From Saccharibacillus sp. O23 (GTDB taxonomy: Bacteria > Bacillota > Bacilli > Paenibacillales > Paenibacillaceae): a stretch of 64,000 nucleotides of DNA. Below, piece after piece: positions 9,579 to 19,128 of the stretch (its first letter is position 1; each line of letters starts with the position of its first letter). The stretch covers positions 1-64,000 of the forward strand of contig NZ_NJDE01000001.1 in assembly GCF_002205895.1 (NCBI RefSeq). Reading direction: 5' to 3'. Below the pieces are notes generated by a model. It worked only from the letters and a program-made list of their open reading frames with translations, did no database searches and was not told where the DNA came from. The position numbers and the translations under genes were made by a program.

Positions 9579-10504
9579 GTGGCCGCGCCTCCTTTGGTAA
9601 TCTCGAGAAAGACGTCTTCCAGATTCGTTTGCGCTTCGTTGAAAGAAACCACTTCGTATTCCCAATCCAGAATGCGGCGCAGCAGCTGCATCTGTTCCTG
9701 ATCCTGCCCGCTGAAATGAACCTGAAGACCGTTGGCGTCGCTGAGCACCCGGCTGACGTGATTTTCGTCCCGCAGACGTTCGGCCAGTTCGTCCTGCCTT
9801 CCCAACGTGCGGATATGCAGCACCCGGTTGACTCTCATCCGGTTCTGAATATCCGAGACTCTGCCCTGCGCGACCATGCGGCCGTGTTCGATCACGCCGA
9901 TCTGGTCGACCATTTCCGCGAGTTCCGGCAGGATATGCGAAGAGATGATGATCGTTTTGCCCATGCGCTTCAACTCTTTGAGAATTTCGCGCATCTCGAT
10001 CCGCGCCCGAGGGTCGAGACCCGAAGCCGGTTCGTCGAGAATCAGCACTTCGGGATCATGCACCAGACTGCGGGCCAGACACAGACGCTGCTTCATGCCC
10101 CGAGACAATCCGTCGACGTAAGCGTCTTTTTTGTCCGAGAGATTGACCAGTTCGAGCAGCTGCGGAATCAGCTTTTCGCGTTCGGCGCGCGCGATGCCGT
10201 AGCTGGCTCCGTAGAAATGCAGGTATTCGTCCGTCTTGAACCGATCGTATACGCCGAAGAAATCGGGCATGTAGCCGATCCGGCGGCGCACTTCTTTCGG
10301 ATGCCGCGTCACGTCGAACCCGCTGACTTTGGCGATGCCGGAATCCGGCAGCAGCAGCGTCGCCAGAATCGACATGGTGGTCGATTTGCCCGCTCCGTTG
10401 GGACCGACGAAACCGAATACCGTGCCCGCGTCGATATTCATGCTGATATTGTCCAGCGCTTGAAAGCTGCCGTAACGTTTGCTGAGATCTTTGATCTCGA
10501 TCAT
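9575..10504 (-). CDS. ABC transporter ATP-binding protein
   Basis: 309 residues. Walker A GPNGAGKST, an LSRGMKQR signature and Walker B LILDEPASGLD are all present, in the CcmA/Gld-type order, plus a C-terminal extension of about 80 residues. The chosen ATG at 10504 overlaps the stop of the large exported-protein gene (ATGA) and lies downstream of an AAGGGG-like ribosome site. It energises the permease encoded next. The three first genes resemble gliding/secretion-type Gld modules only in general layout. Confidence 0.92.
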   Translation of the reverse strand: MIEIKDLSKRYGSFQALDNISMNIDAGTVFGFVGPNGAGKSTTMSILATLLLPDSGIAKVSGFDVTRHPKEVRRRIGYMPDFFGVYDRFKTDEYLHFYGASYGIARAEREKLIPQLLELVNLSDKKDAYVDGLSRGMKQRLCLARSLVHDPEVLILDEPASGLDPRARIEMREILKELKRMGKTIIISSHILPELAEMVDQIGVIEHGRMVAQGRVSDIQNRMRVNRVLHIRTLGRQDELAERLRDENHVSRVLSDANGLQVHFSGQDQEQMQLLRRILDWEYEVVSFNEAQTNLEDVFLEITKGGAAT

Positions 10505-12918
10505 GGCTGCACCGCCCCTTTCAATCCGATTTCCGGCAGCGGCATGCTCGTCCATTCGTTCACGCGAATACGCAATTGGACCTGATTGCCGTCGACCAGA
10601 TAATCGGAGGCTTGATTCAGAGACGCCGCTCCGCCTTTCCAATTGACCGCTTCCCATTCGCCGGATTTTTCGTTCATGATCTCGACCGAGATCGTCTTCG
10701 GCACGCCGCCGGAGATCCGGATATCGAGCTTTTCGTACTTGGCTTGGCCCAAGTCCGGCAGCGTGTAGCCCAGCGTCATCGATCCCGGAGAAGCGCCGAT
10801 CCGGCCCATGCCGTCGTCGTTGACTTGAGTCGTATTGGTATGAATGACTCTGCCGCCGATATAGCCGTAAGGAATATCGATCTCTCCGTTCGTCGGCAGA
10901 CCGATCGATACCGGCTGCGTATAGAGACTGAGCCGATCGTTTTTGACCGACTTGCCGCCGACGTTCAGTTTGTCGTTCGTGTCTTCGGCAAAAGCGATCA
11001 AATACGCATTCTGCATGCCGCTGTTGAGCGCGCCGCTTGCCGGCGTGTTTTGCAGCATGGAGCGTTGGCGAATATACGGATCCGCGTTCGACGTCTGCAC
11101 CGGGAACAAATAACTGCCCAGATCGTAATAACCGGTCGACAGCGCCGCGCCTTTGCCCAGCGTCGCTTTGCCGTCGGGTTCGAGCGTTCCGAGCTTATAC
11201 AGTTTGCCTCCGGCGATCACGGCGGCATCGTCCAGACGCGATCCGGTGGCATTGACGACTTCGCCCACGACCTGGCCTTTATCATCGACCGTAAGGGACG
11301 TTTCCAATTTTCCCGTCTCCTGATTGCCCGGCTCTTCCACCGAGAATTTGGAGACCGACCAATACGACATATCCCCGAGGCGCAATTCCGACTTGTCCGC
11401 TTCTTCGCGCACGAAATGGGTCAGTCTGCCGCTGACTTCGCCGTTGTAACCGCCCATCCAATTGTCCGTTCCGATCATGGACAGCCGAGTTCCCGCCGGG
11501 AATGCGACTTTGTAATCGCCGGCTCTCGGCACGAACAGCGCCGTCGCGCTGCGCCGCACGCCTTCTCCTTCGCCGTCCAGCGTCACGTAACTCAAAGTGT
11601 GGGCGATCTCGCTCGTCTTGTCCGACGAACCCGCGAGATAGATCGCGCCGCTCGAGACGACCGCGATCAGCGGAATAAACACCCACGCCCATTCCCGCTT
11701 GTCGAACTTCCGCAGCAGCAGATAGAGCAGCGGCGCCACGACGACCACGTAGATCAGCAGCATCCAGACGAGCAGGCTCATTTTCGGCATATGCAGCGAC
11801 GGGAAGAAGTCTAGCGTATACGACAGGTTATAAAAGTTGGAATTGAACGCCGAAGAAGCAGCCGCCATACCGCCCGTATTCGCATTCGCGTTCAGCTTCT
11901 CGCGGAGCAGCTTGCCCCAGAGCGAAGAATTTCCCGCCCAAGAAGCCGCCGGTTCCAGCGCCAGATCGTATCCGGCATACCAGACGCGGCCGGCCTGTAC
12001 CGGCATCGACGCGATCAAAGGCCGGTTGCCGGAAAGGTAGCTCGCCGCCGCTTCTTTTTTCAATTGGGCTTGAGCCACCGTCAGCGCGGCTCCGGCTTGC
12101 AGCGGTTCTCCCGTGCCTACGGCCAGCGGAGCCGCCGGTACGGATACCGTGCCTCCCGACGCTTCGACCGGAGACAAGTCTTCCAGTCCGGCCGACGATT
12201 TGGCGTAACCCGCTCCGCCGCCGAACACGAGAGTGCCGCCCCGAGCCACCCAATCGCGAATCGCTTTGAGCTGCGCTTCGTTCAGCGTATCGCTGGCGAA
12301 ATCGTTAATAACCAGAACATCCAGTCCTTCGAGCAGCATCGGATCGCTTCCGATGTCTTTCGCTTCGAGCGGAACTACGCTGACCGAAGTTCCGCTCGCT
12401 TGGACCAGACTCAGGAAATTCATCGTGTCGGGATCGGAAGCCAAGACGCCGACGATGCCGCCGAACTGGCTGGAGCTCGACACGTAAGCCCGACCTTCTT
12501 TGAATTCCAGCGATTTTCCTTTTTCCGCGGAACCCGGATAGAACCGGATCAGACTCGTCGTGCGCGAATACGAACTTCCGGCCACGGCGAACGTCACTTC
12601 TTTGGCCGTGCCCGCCGGGAGTTCCACCCGCCGCACATATGTACTTTCTCCCATCCCGTTCTGAGGCTGCAATTGCACCACCAGATCGCCGGACAGGTCT
12701 TGATCGCTGGTCAACGTCACTCGAAGCGGCGTCCAGCGCCCTTCATTGACTTTGCCTCCGTAACCCAGCTCGGTCGATACCCGCAGCCCGGCATCGTCGC
12801 TCGATTTCCCCGCAGCGTCGGCGCGAGCCGGCAGGACGGATAACAAAGACGCGGCCAGCAGAATCGACAGCAGCAGCGCCATGCCGCTTCCCGTTCGGCG
12901 CTTTACCCATGCAAACAT
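10501..12918 (-). CDS. Exported membrane-anchored protein, first gene of the MoxR/ABC cluster
   Basis: 805 residues. A signal peptide covers residues 1-36 (positive start, hydrophobic core, ARADA-like cleavage region). The extracytoplasmic part contains an unbroken Rossmann-like block (about 160-250, with LDVLVINDF and GGTLVFGGG) like the GATase-type domains of VWA membrane proteins. Two membrane helices follow near 388-405 and 414-430, then a beta-rich C-terminal half. The ATG at 12918 is preceded by AAAGGGGAA. Being first in the run, it may be the ligand- or envelope-sensing part of the complex. No enzyme motif was recognised, so function is not assigned. Confidence 0.75.
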   Translation of the reverse strand: MFAWVKRRTGSGMALLLSILLAASLLSVLPARADAAGKSSDDAGLRVSTELGYGGKVNEGRWTPLRVTLTSDQDLSGDLVVQLQPQNGMGESTYVRRVELPAGTAKEVTFAVAGSSYSRTTSLIRFYPGSAEKGKSLEFKEGRAYVSSSSQFGGIVGVLASDPDTMNFLSLVQASGTSVSVVPLEAKDIGSDPMLLEGLDVLVINDFASDTLNEAQLKAIRDWVARGGTLVFGGGAGYAKSSAGLEDLSPVEASGGTVSVPAAPLAVGTGEPLQAGAALTVAQAQLKKEAAASYLSGNRPLIASMPVQAGRVWYAGYDLALEPAASWAGNSSLWGKLLREKLNANANTGGMAAASSAFNSNFYNLSYTLDFFPSLHMPKMSLLVWMLLIYVVVVAPLLYLLLRKFDKREWAWVFIPLIAVVSSGAIYLAGSSDKTSEIAHTLSYVTLDGEGEGVRRSATALFVPRAGDYKVAFPAGTRLSMIGTDNWMGGYNGEVSGRLTHFVREEADKSELRLGDMSYWSVSKFSVEEPGNQETGKLETSLTVDDKGQVVGEVVNATGSRLDDAAVIAGGKLYKLGTLEPDGKATLGKGAALSTGYYDLGSYLFPVQTSNADPYIRQRSMLQNTPASGALNSGMQNAYLIAFAEDTNDKLNVGGKSVKNDRLSLYTQPVSIGLPTNGEIDIPYGYIGGRVIHTNTTQVNDDGMGRIGASPGSMTLGYTLPDLGQAKYEKLDIRISGGVPKTISVEIMNEKSGEWEAVNWKGGAASLNQASDYLVDGNQVQLRIRVNEWTSMPLPEIGLKGAVQP

Positions 12919-13265
12919 AACATTCCCCTTTCGTGCTCCGATTAGGCGGCAAGCGCCGGATTCGATATCCGATGCCCCCGCACTCGTCCCTTGTCAACAT
13001 TAAAGGCAGGAATACGCTCCCTTAAGAGTTGAAAGGATGTAAGTCCTGAAATAGCTAAAATTTACAGCCTCGACAACGACAGCGGCCTGTTGAAGAATTC
13101 AACAGGCCGGTATTGCGCCATAACGGCGTCAGCATGCAGTTGGAGTGCGCAGCCCGGACTTCTCCCCTAGTAAGACGGTTCCGGGCAGGCTTTTGTTACG
13201 AAAATTGACGAAAACGGCATCCGGCCGAAGACTTCGCTTCGTTTTCGGCCTTCGATTTTTCGAAT
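12919..13265. other. Intergenic region with hairpins, upstream of the MoxR/ABC cluster
   Basis: 347 bases between purU and the 805-residue protein gene. It holds a perfect hairpin at 13083-13109, a weaker GCCCGGA/TCCGGGC hairpin at 13152-13186, and an imperfect ggccgaa/ttcggcc hairpin just past the purU stop (about 13222-13250) that may end purU. A TTGACA at minus-strand 12994-12999 is visible but has no convincing -10 box at the usual distance. Confidence 0.5.
13083..13109. repeat. Perfect 12-bp inverted repeat
   Basis: Arms CGGCCTGTTGAA and TTCAACAGGCCG with a three-base loop. No T-run on either side, so it is not a typical intrinsic terminator; it could be an mRNA hairpin or a protein-binding dyad. 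Confidence 0.75.
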
Positions 13266-14165
13266 TTAATTGAAAACGACCGTCTTGTTATGATGCACCA
13301 AGATCCGGTCTTCGGCATGCCATTTGACCGCGCGCGCCAGCACGACGCGTTCGATCGTGCGGCCGATCCGTTTCAATTCCGGCACGTCGTCGCGGTGGCT
13401 GACCCGCTGCACGTCCTGCTCGATGATCGGACCGCCGTCGAGTTCTTCCGTCACGTAATGCGCCGTCGCCCCGATGATCTTCACGCCGCGGTCGTACGCC
13501 TGCGCGTAAGGCTTGCCGCCGACGAACGCCGGCAGGAAGGAGTGGTGGATGTTGATGATCCGGTTGCGGTAGTTCTCGATAAAGTAAGGCGACACGATCT
13601 GCATGTATCTCGCCAGCACGATCAAGTCGATGTCTTCGCCCACGGCTTCGAGCTGCTGACGTTCGGCTTCCGGTTTGTTGTCTTTGGTCACCGGAATATG
13701 CCGGTATTCGATGCCGAACGATTCGACGTATTCGCGCATGTCCGGATGGTTGCTGACCACGACCGCGATCTCCGCGTCAAGGTCTCCCGCCTGCCACTGC
13801 CACAGCAGCTCGACGAGGCAATGATCTTCTTTGGAGACGAAGATCGCGAGCTTTTTCTTTTTCGCCGCCCGGTAGATCTTCCATTCCATCGAGAAACGTT
13901 CCGCGATTTCCGCGAAGTCCGCTTCCAGCCCCGCCAGCTTCTCGTTCAGATCTTCGAGGTCGAATTCGATCCGCATGAAGAACATGCCGCCGTCCGGGTC
14001 CATCGTGTATTGGTCGGACTGAACGATATTCGCGCCGTGATCGAACAAGAAACGCGACACGGCGGCCACGATCCCCGGACCGTCCGGGCAAGAAATAAGC
14101 ATGCGCGCCCGGCTTTCGGACGGTTGTTGAGCTGCGGCACCCGCAGTTTTGATATGAAGCTCCAT
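13266..14165 (-). CDS. purU: Formyltetrahydrofolate deformylase
   Basis: 299 residues. Hydrolyses 10-formyl-tetrahydrofolate to formate and tetrahydrofolate in the cytoplasm, supplying formate for purine synthesis and balancing one-carbon pools. An N-terminal ACT domain (ISCPDGPGIVAAVSRF, about 22-100) is followed by a formyltransferase fold with the NIHHSFLPAFVG active-site segment and a conserved downstream Asp/His region. The ATG at 14165 has AAGGAGG ten bases upstream; an earlier in-frame start lacks one. Normal length for the family. Single gene, convergent with nothing; the following minus-strand gene starts 347 bases away. Confidence 0.95.
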   Translation of the reverse strand: MELHIKTAGAAAQQPSESRARMLISCPDGPGIVAAVSRFLFDHGANIVQSDQYTMDPDGGMFFMRIEFDLEDLNEKLAGLEADFAEIAERFSMEWKIYRAAKKKKLAIFVSKEDHCLVELLWQWQAGDLDAEIAVVVSNHPDMREYVESFGIEYRHIPVTKDNKPEAERQQLEAVGEDIDLIVLARYMQIVSPYFIENYRNRIINIHHSFLPAFVGGKPYAQAYDRGVKIIGATAHYVTEELDGGPIIEQDVQRVSHRDDVPELKRIGRTIERVVLARAVKWHAEDRILVHHNKTVVFN

Positions 14166-14261
14166 GTTGCGATATCCTCCTTGTTGTTCAGCGCCGGCCA
14201 CGCAATAGACGCGCCGCCGGCGGCTTCCCCTGCATGTATGAATCGATAAACGCGATCCGGC

Positions 14262-15389
14262 TCAGAAACGAGCCAAAGCTTCTTTGCCCGCCAGCACGGC
14301 GATCAAGCGTTTGTTGAGGTCTTCTTCGGACGCGTTCGGCAGCACCGACGCTTCCAGAGCCAGATCGTACAGACGTTCCAACGGTTCGCGCGGATCGGCT
14401 TTTTTGGCTTTCGCGTCGTTCTTGAGCACGGACCAGACGTCCAGCGTGAACGCGCGCGGGTCGATGTCCCGCTTGGCGAAGAACGCGTGCAGCTTCTCGA
14501 CGTCTTCCGCGAATCCCGCGCCGAAACGCTCGCCTACATTGCCGCGCAAAAGCGCGATTTCGATCTCGTACATCGGACGCTGCGTTTTGACGTCTTTGCC
14601 GATCCACGGCGTCTCCAGAATAAACGGCAGATGGCTCAGCGACGAATGGTTGACGACCTTGTCGATCGCGTCGAAGCCGATCCAACCCGAACCGATCGGC
14701 GTATGGCGGTCTTTGCCCGCGCCGACCGGATTTTTGCTGTCGTTGATATGCATCACGGCCAGACGATCCAGCCCGATCACGTCGTCGAATTTTTTCAGCA
14801 CGCCGTCGAAATCGCCGGCCACGTCATACCCCGCGTCGTGAATATGGCAGGTATCCATGCAGATCGTCAGGCGTTCGTTATTCGGCACCTTTTCGATAAT
14901 GCGCGCGATCTCTTCGAACGAACGGCCGACTTCCGTACCTTTGCCCGCCATCGTTTCGAGCGCGATATTGACGTCCGTTTCCGCCACGCCGCTCAGCACT
15001 TCCGTAAGCCCCGCCGCGATACGCTCGATGCCGTATTCGACGTCTTTGTCCGTGAACGCGCCCGGATGCAGCACGATCTGCTTCGTCCCGATCGCGTGCG
15101 TGCGCCGGATTTCTTCCTGCAAAAAGCTGACGCCGAGTTCGTACGTATGGTTTTTGTAAGAACCCAAATTGACGATGTACGGCGCGTGGACCACGATCTC
15201 CGACACGCCGTTTTGCTCCATCAGCTTGAGGCCTTCTTCGATATTCATCGTTTCCATCGGTTTGCGCCGCGTATTCTGCGGAGCGCCGGTATATATCATG
15301 AACGACGTCGATCCGTAGCTTGCCGCTTCGTTCGCCGCGCTCACCAGTCCCTTGTCCGAAAAGGACACGTGGGAGCCGATCTTAAGCAT
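14262..15389 (-). CDS. nfo: Endonuclease IV with C-terminal extension
   Basis: 375 residues. AP endonuclease that cleaves 5' to abasic sites in base excision repair, a three-zinc TIM barrel. The start [12 protein letters not shown] and the metal-ligand segments [33 protein letters not shown] and ILETP are all present in order. The family usually ends soon after the ILETP strand (about 280-300 residues); here about 80 further residues follow from about 290 on, rich in Lys/Asp/Glu, with no recognised domain. GAGGAGG lies upstream of the ATG at 15389. Repair function is well supported; the extra tail is of unknown use. Confidence 0.93.
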   Translation of the reverse strand: MLKIGSHVSFSDKGLVSAANEAASYGSTSFMIYTGAPQNTRRKPMETMNIEEGLKLMEQNGVSEIVVHAPYIVNLGSYKNHTYELGVSFLQEEIRRTHAIGTKQIVLHPGAFTDKDVEYGIERIAAGLTEVLSGVAETDVNIALETMAGKGTEVGRSFEEIARIIEKVPNNERLTICMDTCHIHDAGYDVAGDFDGVLKKFDDVIGLDRLAVMHINDSKNPVGAGKDRHTPIGSGWIGFDAIDKVVNHSSLSHLPFILETPWIGKDVKTQRPMYEIEIALLRGNVGERFGAGFAEDVEKLHAFFAKRDIDPRAFTLDVWSVLKNDAKAKKADPREPLERLYDLALEASVLPNASEEDLNKRLIAVLAGKEALARF

Positions 15390-15561
15390 GGTTCATCCTC
15401 CTCTTGTCTGCGGCTCGTTCGATAAAAGCCGTTCAAACCTTGTTTTATTTTAGCGTGAAGACGGCAAGAAATCCACGGTAAGCGGAGATAAGACAGAACT
15501 GTTACCTGCAAACGCGAGTATAAACGGGCGAAAAACGACAGATCCCGAAAAATCGCCGAAT

Positions 15562-15590
15562 TTGAATGGAAGGAGCGGCGGCGGTTAATA
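15562..15590 (+). promoter_or_regulatory. Probable SigA promoter of the TIGR01777 gene
   Basis: TTGAAT at 15562-15567, 17-base spacer, TTAATA at 15585-15590, 44 bases before the start codon. Confidence 0.55.
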
Positions 15591-15633
15591 TGTAGGTAAG
15601 AAATCACTTGCATCACCCAATAGGAGGCGCCAT

Positions 15634-16530
15634 ATGAAAGTTGCGATCAGCGGCGGAACAGGATTCATCGGGAAAAAGTTAACGGAAAGACTGCAGCGTT
15701 CGGGACATGAAGTAGTGATCATCTCGCGCAAACCGGCTCAAGGAAATTCGAAGGTCGCGACGCTCACTTGGGGAGAGATCGACGAAAACCCTCGGCTGCT
15801 CGACGGCTGCGAAGGCATCGTCAATCTGGCGGGTTCTTCGCTCAGTCAACGTTGGACTCCGCAGGCCAAAGCGCAAATGGAAAGCTCGCGTTTGCAGGCC
15901 ACATCGGAATTGATCGAAGCCGTGCACGGCATGAATAAACCGCCGTCCGTGTTTGTTCAAGCTTCCGCGATCGGGATCTACGGCACGTCGGAAACCGCGG
16001 TCTTCGACGAATCTTCGCCGCCGGGCGGACAAGATTTCCCTTCGCGCTTGTCGATCAAATGGGAAGCCGCCGCGGACGAGATTCAAGCGATGCCGAATAC
16101 CCGTCTGGTCAAGATGCGGATCGGTCTGGTGCTCGGCCGGGAAGCCGGCGTCTATCCGGTACTGAAGCTTCCTTATAAATTGATGGGCGGCGGACGGCTC
16201 GGCAGCGGCGAGCAGTGGATGTCGTGGATTCATATCGACGATCTGACCGCGCTGTTCGAATTCTGTTTGACGCACGATAACATCGAAGGTCCGGTCAATG
16301 CCGCGGCGCCTCATGCGGTGACCCAAGATCAGTTGGGACGGGCGATCGCCGGCGCGGTGCACCGCCCTCACTGGTTCCCGGTTCCCGCTCCGCTGCTGCG
16401 TACCGTGCTCGGCGAGATGTCGCTGATGGTAATCGGCGGACAGCATGTGGTACCGCAAGCGGCGCAGCGAGCGGGGTTCCGATTCTCTCATTTATATGCG
16501 GACGAAGCGGTGCGGAGTTTGGAGCAATAA
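15634..16530 (+). CDS. TIGR01777-family NAD(P)-dependent epimerase/oxidoreductase
   Basis: 298 residues. Short-chain-dehydrogenase-like fold with the N-terminal nucleotide-binding motif SGGTGFIGKKL, the VNLAGSSLSQRW segment, QASAIGIYG in place of the catalytic Tyr region, and a C-terminal DUF1731 domain (about 250-298). Related to YfcH/YfhF; the physiological substrate is unknown. TAGGAGG lies upstream of the ATG. Transcribed alone and ended by a long perfect hairpin. Confidence 0.9.
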   Translation: MKVAISGGTGFIGKKLTERLQRSGHEVVIISRKPAQGNSKVATLTWGEIDENPRLLDGCEGIVNLAGSSLSQRWTPQAKAQMESSRLQATSELIEAVHGMNKPPSVFVQASAIGIYGTSETAVFDESSPPGGQDFPSRLSIKWEAAADEIQAMPNTRLVKMRIGLVLGREAGVYPVLKLPYKLMGGGRLGSGEQWMSWIHIDDLTALFEFCLTHDNIEGPVNAAAPHAVTQDQLGRAIAGAVHRPHWFPVPAPLLRTVLGEMSLMVIGGQHVVPQAAQRAGFRFSHLYADEAVRSLEQ

Positions 16531-16548
16531 ACTTGATCCGCTTCCATC

Positions 16549-16591
16549 ATAAAGAGCCTGTTCAGTACGCAATCCTGAACAGGCTCTTTAT
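16549..16591. terminator. Bidirectional intrinsic terminator
   Basis: Perfect 17-bp arms at 16549-16565 and 16575-16591, with AT-rich ends on both strands. Placed between the convergent epimerase-like gene and the FHA gene that ends the Tad operon. Confidence 0.85.
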
Positions 16592-16636
16592 CGTTCCGAT
16601 CCTTTTCCGCCGCTTTCGCGATCGGCATGAAGCCCG

Positions 16637-18532
16637 CTAGCCGCAGCGCATCGTATACGCGATCCCCGCGATTTTGAACGTATCTCCTTCGTGCAGCTCG
16701 TAGGCTTTGTACGGAATCATCGATTCTTCGTTCAACGTCGTTCCGTTGCGCGAGCCGATATCCCGGATCAGGCAGTGCTCGCCCGACCATTCGATCTCGA
16801 CGTGAGCGCGCGAGACGCCGGGCGATTCTTCGACGTGCTGCGACACTTCGTCGGAACGGCCGATCGTAAAGCTTCCGTGCGGCAGCGGAATCCGGGTAGA
16901 CGGCGCGCCGTTCTCCGCGCGCTCCAACAGATAACGCGTTCGGGAATCCGCCGATTCTCCGCCGGAAGACGTCCGATTTCGCGCATCGTCCAGCATCACC
17001 GTCGGCTGCGAAGCGCCGGAGATCAGCATGCCCGTGCCGGCCGATGCCGAGGACCGACGAACCTCGGCTTCCGGCAGCCGGTTTTGTCCGTATCCGCCGT
17101 CTTCGCTCACCGCGTCCGCAAAAGCCCGATCGGATTCTCTTATTCCTCCGTAAGCCGGACGCAGGAATCCGGGAACGGAGCGATCGGACGATGTCTGTTC
17201 GTCTCGATACTCGTATTCCCCCGAAACCGCAGCAAACCGCGATTCGTTCGAACGATTTTCCTGTTCTCGTCCCGCACCGATATCCGTCTCTTCGCCCGGC
17301 AGACCGCCTTGCGCGCGTCCGCGAGGATTTCCCCATGCGGTCGCAAGCGCTTCGGCTTCTTCCTCTTCTTGAAGACGTTCCGTTTTCGATTTGCCTAATT
17401 TGAGTTTGCCGGTCCACCCCAAATAAGCGACCGCAAGCAGCATAGGCGTCGCCACCGCGCAGATCAGCAGAGACATCTTGCCCGGACTGTCCATATATAA
17501 GAAGCGCCACAACACGACCAGTCCCAGAAGACTGAGCAGCGGAACGACCAAACGGCCGTTTTTGTTTTCCGGCATTTCTTCTTCCGCTCCGCCCTGCGAA
17601 ATCGCTTCGTCCGGTAAAGCCTCTTCGTCATGCGATTGTTTTTTTCGGCCTTTGCGTTCGGCGTTCGCCGATTTGTCCGCTTTGCCCGATGTTCGGCCGA
17701 ATCCTTTCAATCGCCCGAATCCCGATTCTTCCTCTTCGTACGCCCGGCCTCGCGAATCGTCCGGAAGCTCTTGCGGCTCTCGCAGCGCCGAAACGAATGG
17801 GCGATTGCGAATCCCGGCCTCGCGGTCAAGCGGACGATCCGCATAAGTCGCGGCCGCGCTTTGCGAAGATCGGTCCGAGTAGAACGAATTCCTGTCTTCC
17901 CGATCCCGGCGAGCAGGCTGCGCTGCCGTCGAAGCGCTCCCCGCTTCCGGCCTTCCGCTGTCCGCGAGCAGAGCCGTCAGCAATTCTTTGAGCGCTTGCA
18001 GCGAGAAAGCCGGCTGTTCGCACATCTGCAAGATCCGCTGTACGCCGTTTCCGCGCAGATCTTCGACGACCGCCATCCAGCGCGCGGCCAAACGGCCGAT
18101 CCGTTCCCGCACGGGTGCCGGTTCCGCGGCCTCTTTCAAAGGCATATAGGTCAGATACACCGTTCCTGCCGACAGCGGACCGTCCATGAACATGTAGTCT
18201 TCTTGAAGCACGAAGCCGCTCGGGCTCAGCATATACGTCATGCCGTATTCGAGCGCCGTCGCGATCTGAAGCAGCAGCGCATAATACTCGACCAAGCTCA
18301 CGCGCTCCGTTTTCAAGCTGGAAGACAGCATTTTTTTGCCGCCGATATTGTAATGCAGTTCCGCTTCGGCATCGACCTCGCTCACATGCAGATCCAACAC
18401 ATGCGGAATCTTCGAAGTCGCCAACATTCGAACTTGAACTCGGTTCAATCGATCTTCGTCCGTTCGGCGCGTGCTCTTCAGCACCATGTAGGTCGTATCA
18501 CTTTGAATAAAATCGGTGCTCCAATCTTGCAT
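16637..18532 (-). CDS. FHA-domain membrane protein at the end of the Tad operon
   Basis: 631 residues. The N-terminal 170 residues look like the DUF6382 module that accompanies Gram-positive Tad genes. A charged, disordered linker is followed by two hydrophobic helices (about 330-348 and 355-375). After another Ser/Glu/Arg-rich linker, a C-terminal FHA domain shows GRS, SRAHVEIEW and SRNGT motifs (about 555-628). FHA domains bind phosphothreonine peptides, so it may link the pilus machine to Ser/Thr kinases; that is inference. AGGGAGG lies upstream of the ATG at 18532. Last gene of the Tad run, 14 bases after the prepilin peptidase gene. Confidence 0.85.
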   Translation of the reverse strand: MQDWSTDFIQSDTTYMVLKSTRRTDEDRLNRVQVRMLATSKIPHVLDLHVSEVDAEAELHYNIGGKKMLSSSLKTERVSLVEYYALLLQIATALEYGMTYMLSPSGFVLQEDYMFMDGPLSAGTVYLTYMPLKEAAEPAPVRERIGRLAARWMAVVEDLRGNGVQRILQMCEQPAFSLQALKELLTALLADSGRPEAGSASTAAQPARRDREDRNSFYSDRSSQSAAATYADRPLDREAGIRNRPFVSALREPQELPDDSRGRAYEEEESGFGRLKGFGRTSGKADKSANAERKGRKKQSHDEEALPDEAISQGGAEEEMPENKNGRLVVPLLSLLGLVVLWRFLYMDSPGKMSLLICAVATPMLLAVAYLGWTGKLKLGKSKTERLQEEEEAEALATAWGNPRGRAQGGLPGEETDIGAGREQENRSNESRFAAVSGEYEYRDEQTSSDRSVPGFLRPAYGGIRESDRAFADAVSEDGGYGQNRLPEAEVRRSSASAGTGMLISGASQPTVMLDDARNRTSSGGESADSRTRYLLERAENGAPSTRIPLPHGSFTIGRSDEVSQHVEESPGVSRAHVEIEWSGEHCLIRDIGSRNGTTLNEESMIPYKAYELHEGDTFKIAGIAYTMRCG

Positions 18533-18545
18533 TATGCCATCCTCC

Positions 18546-19061
18546 CTAAATCCAATAGAAGTATCCGACGATCGCGCCCGGCAGCACCGCCCACATAAAA
18601 GGAAACGTTAGATGCCGGGTACTCTCGGCCGCGATCGGCTCGAAGCTTCGCAGGAAAACGGCTGCGGTCAAACTGCGAAACATCTGCCGCATCCGCTTCA
18701 TGCCTTCTCCTCGCCAGCACAGAATGCCGAGTCCGATCGCTCCCGCGAACAAGATCGAATACAGCAGCGTCTGAGCCGTAAACAAAATGCCTGTCCAAGT
18801 CCCGATCCCCGCGAACAGTTTCACATCGCCTGCTCCGACCGCCCCCAGCAAATATAGAACGAACAGCACGGCGAAGCCGGCCGCGCCTCCTTTCAACGCG
18901 AACAACAGTCCTTCCCATCCGCCCGTCGCTCCTTGATACAGCAGACCGCTCAGGATAAACGCCAGATTCAAGACATTCGGAATCTTGCGACTGCGCACGT
19001 CCGTCACGAACGCCGCCGTCAAAAACGCGCCGCACCCGATATAAGCCAACATTCCGATCAT
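18546..19061 (-). CDS. Prepilin peptidase, TadV/CpaA type (A24)
   Basis: 171 residues with about five membrane helices. An aspartate protease that removes the leader of Flp pilin and TadE-like pseudopilins. The first catalytic Asp is in TDVRSRKIPN (about 21-30) and the second in the GAGDVKL motif. Short length without an N-terminal methylase domain is typical of TadV/CpaA. Confidence 0.92.
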   Translation of the reverse strand: MIGMLAYIGCGAFLTAAFVTDVRSRKIPNVLNLAFILSGLLYQGATGGWEGLLFALKGGAAGFAVLFVLYLLGAVGAGDVKLFAGIGTWTGILFTAQTLLYSILFAGAIGLGILCWRGEGMKRMRQMFRSLTAAVFLRSFEPIAAESTRHLTFPFMWAVLPGAIVGYFYWI

Positions 19062-19128
19062 TTTCCGTTCCCCTCTCCGTCGTTCTTACCGTTTACCGGC
19101 CGATCGATTCCCGCTTGTCTCTGTTTGG

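Noticed and set aside
13083-13109. Terminator at the 12-bp hairpin
   Set aside because: No T-run on either strand.
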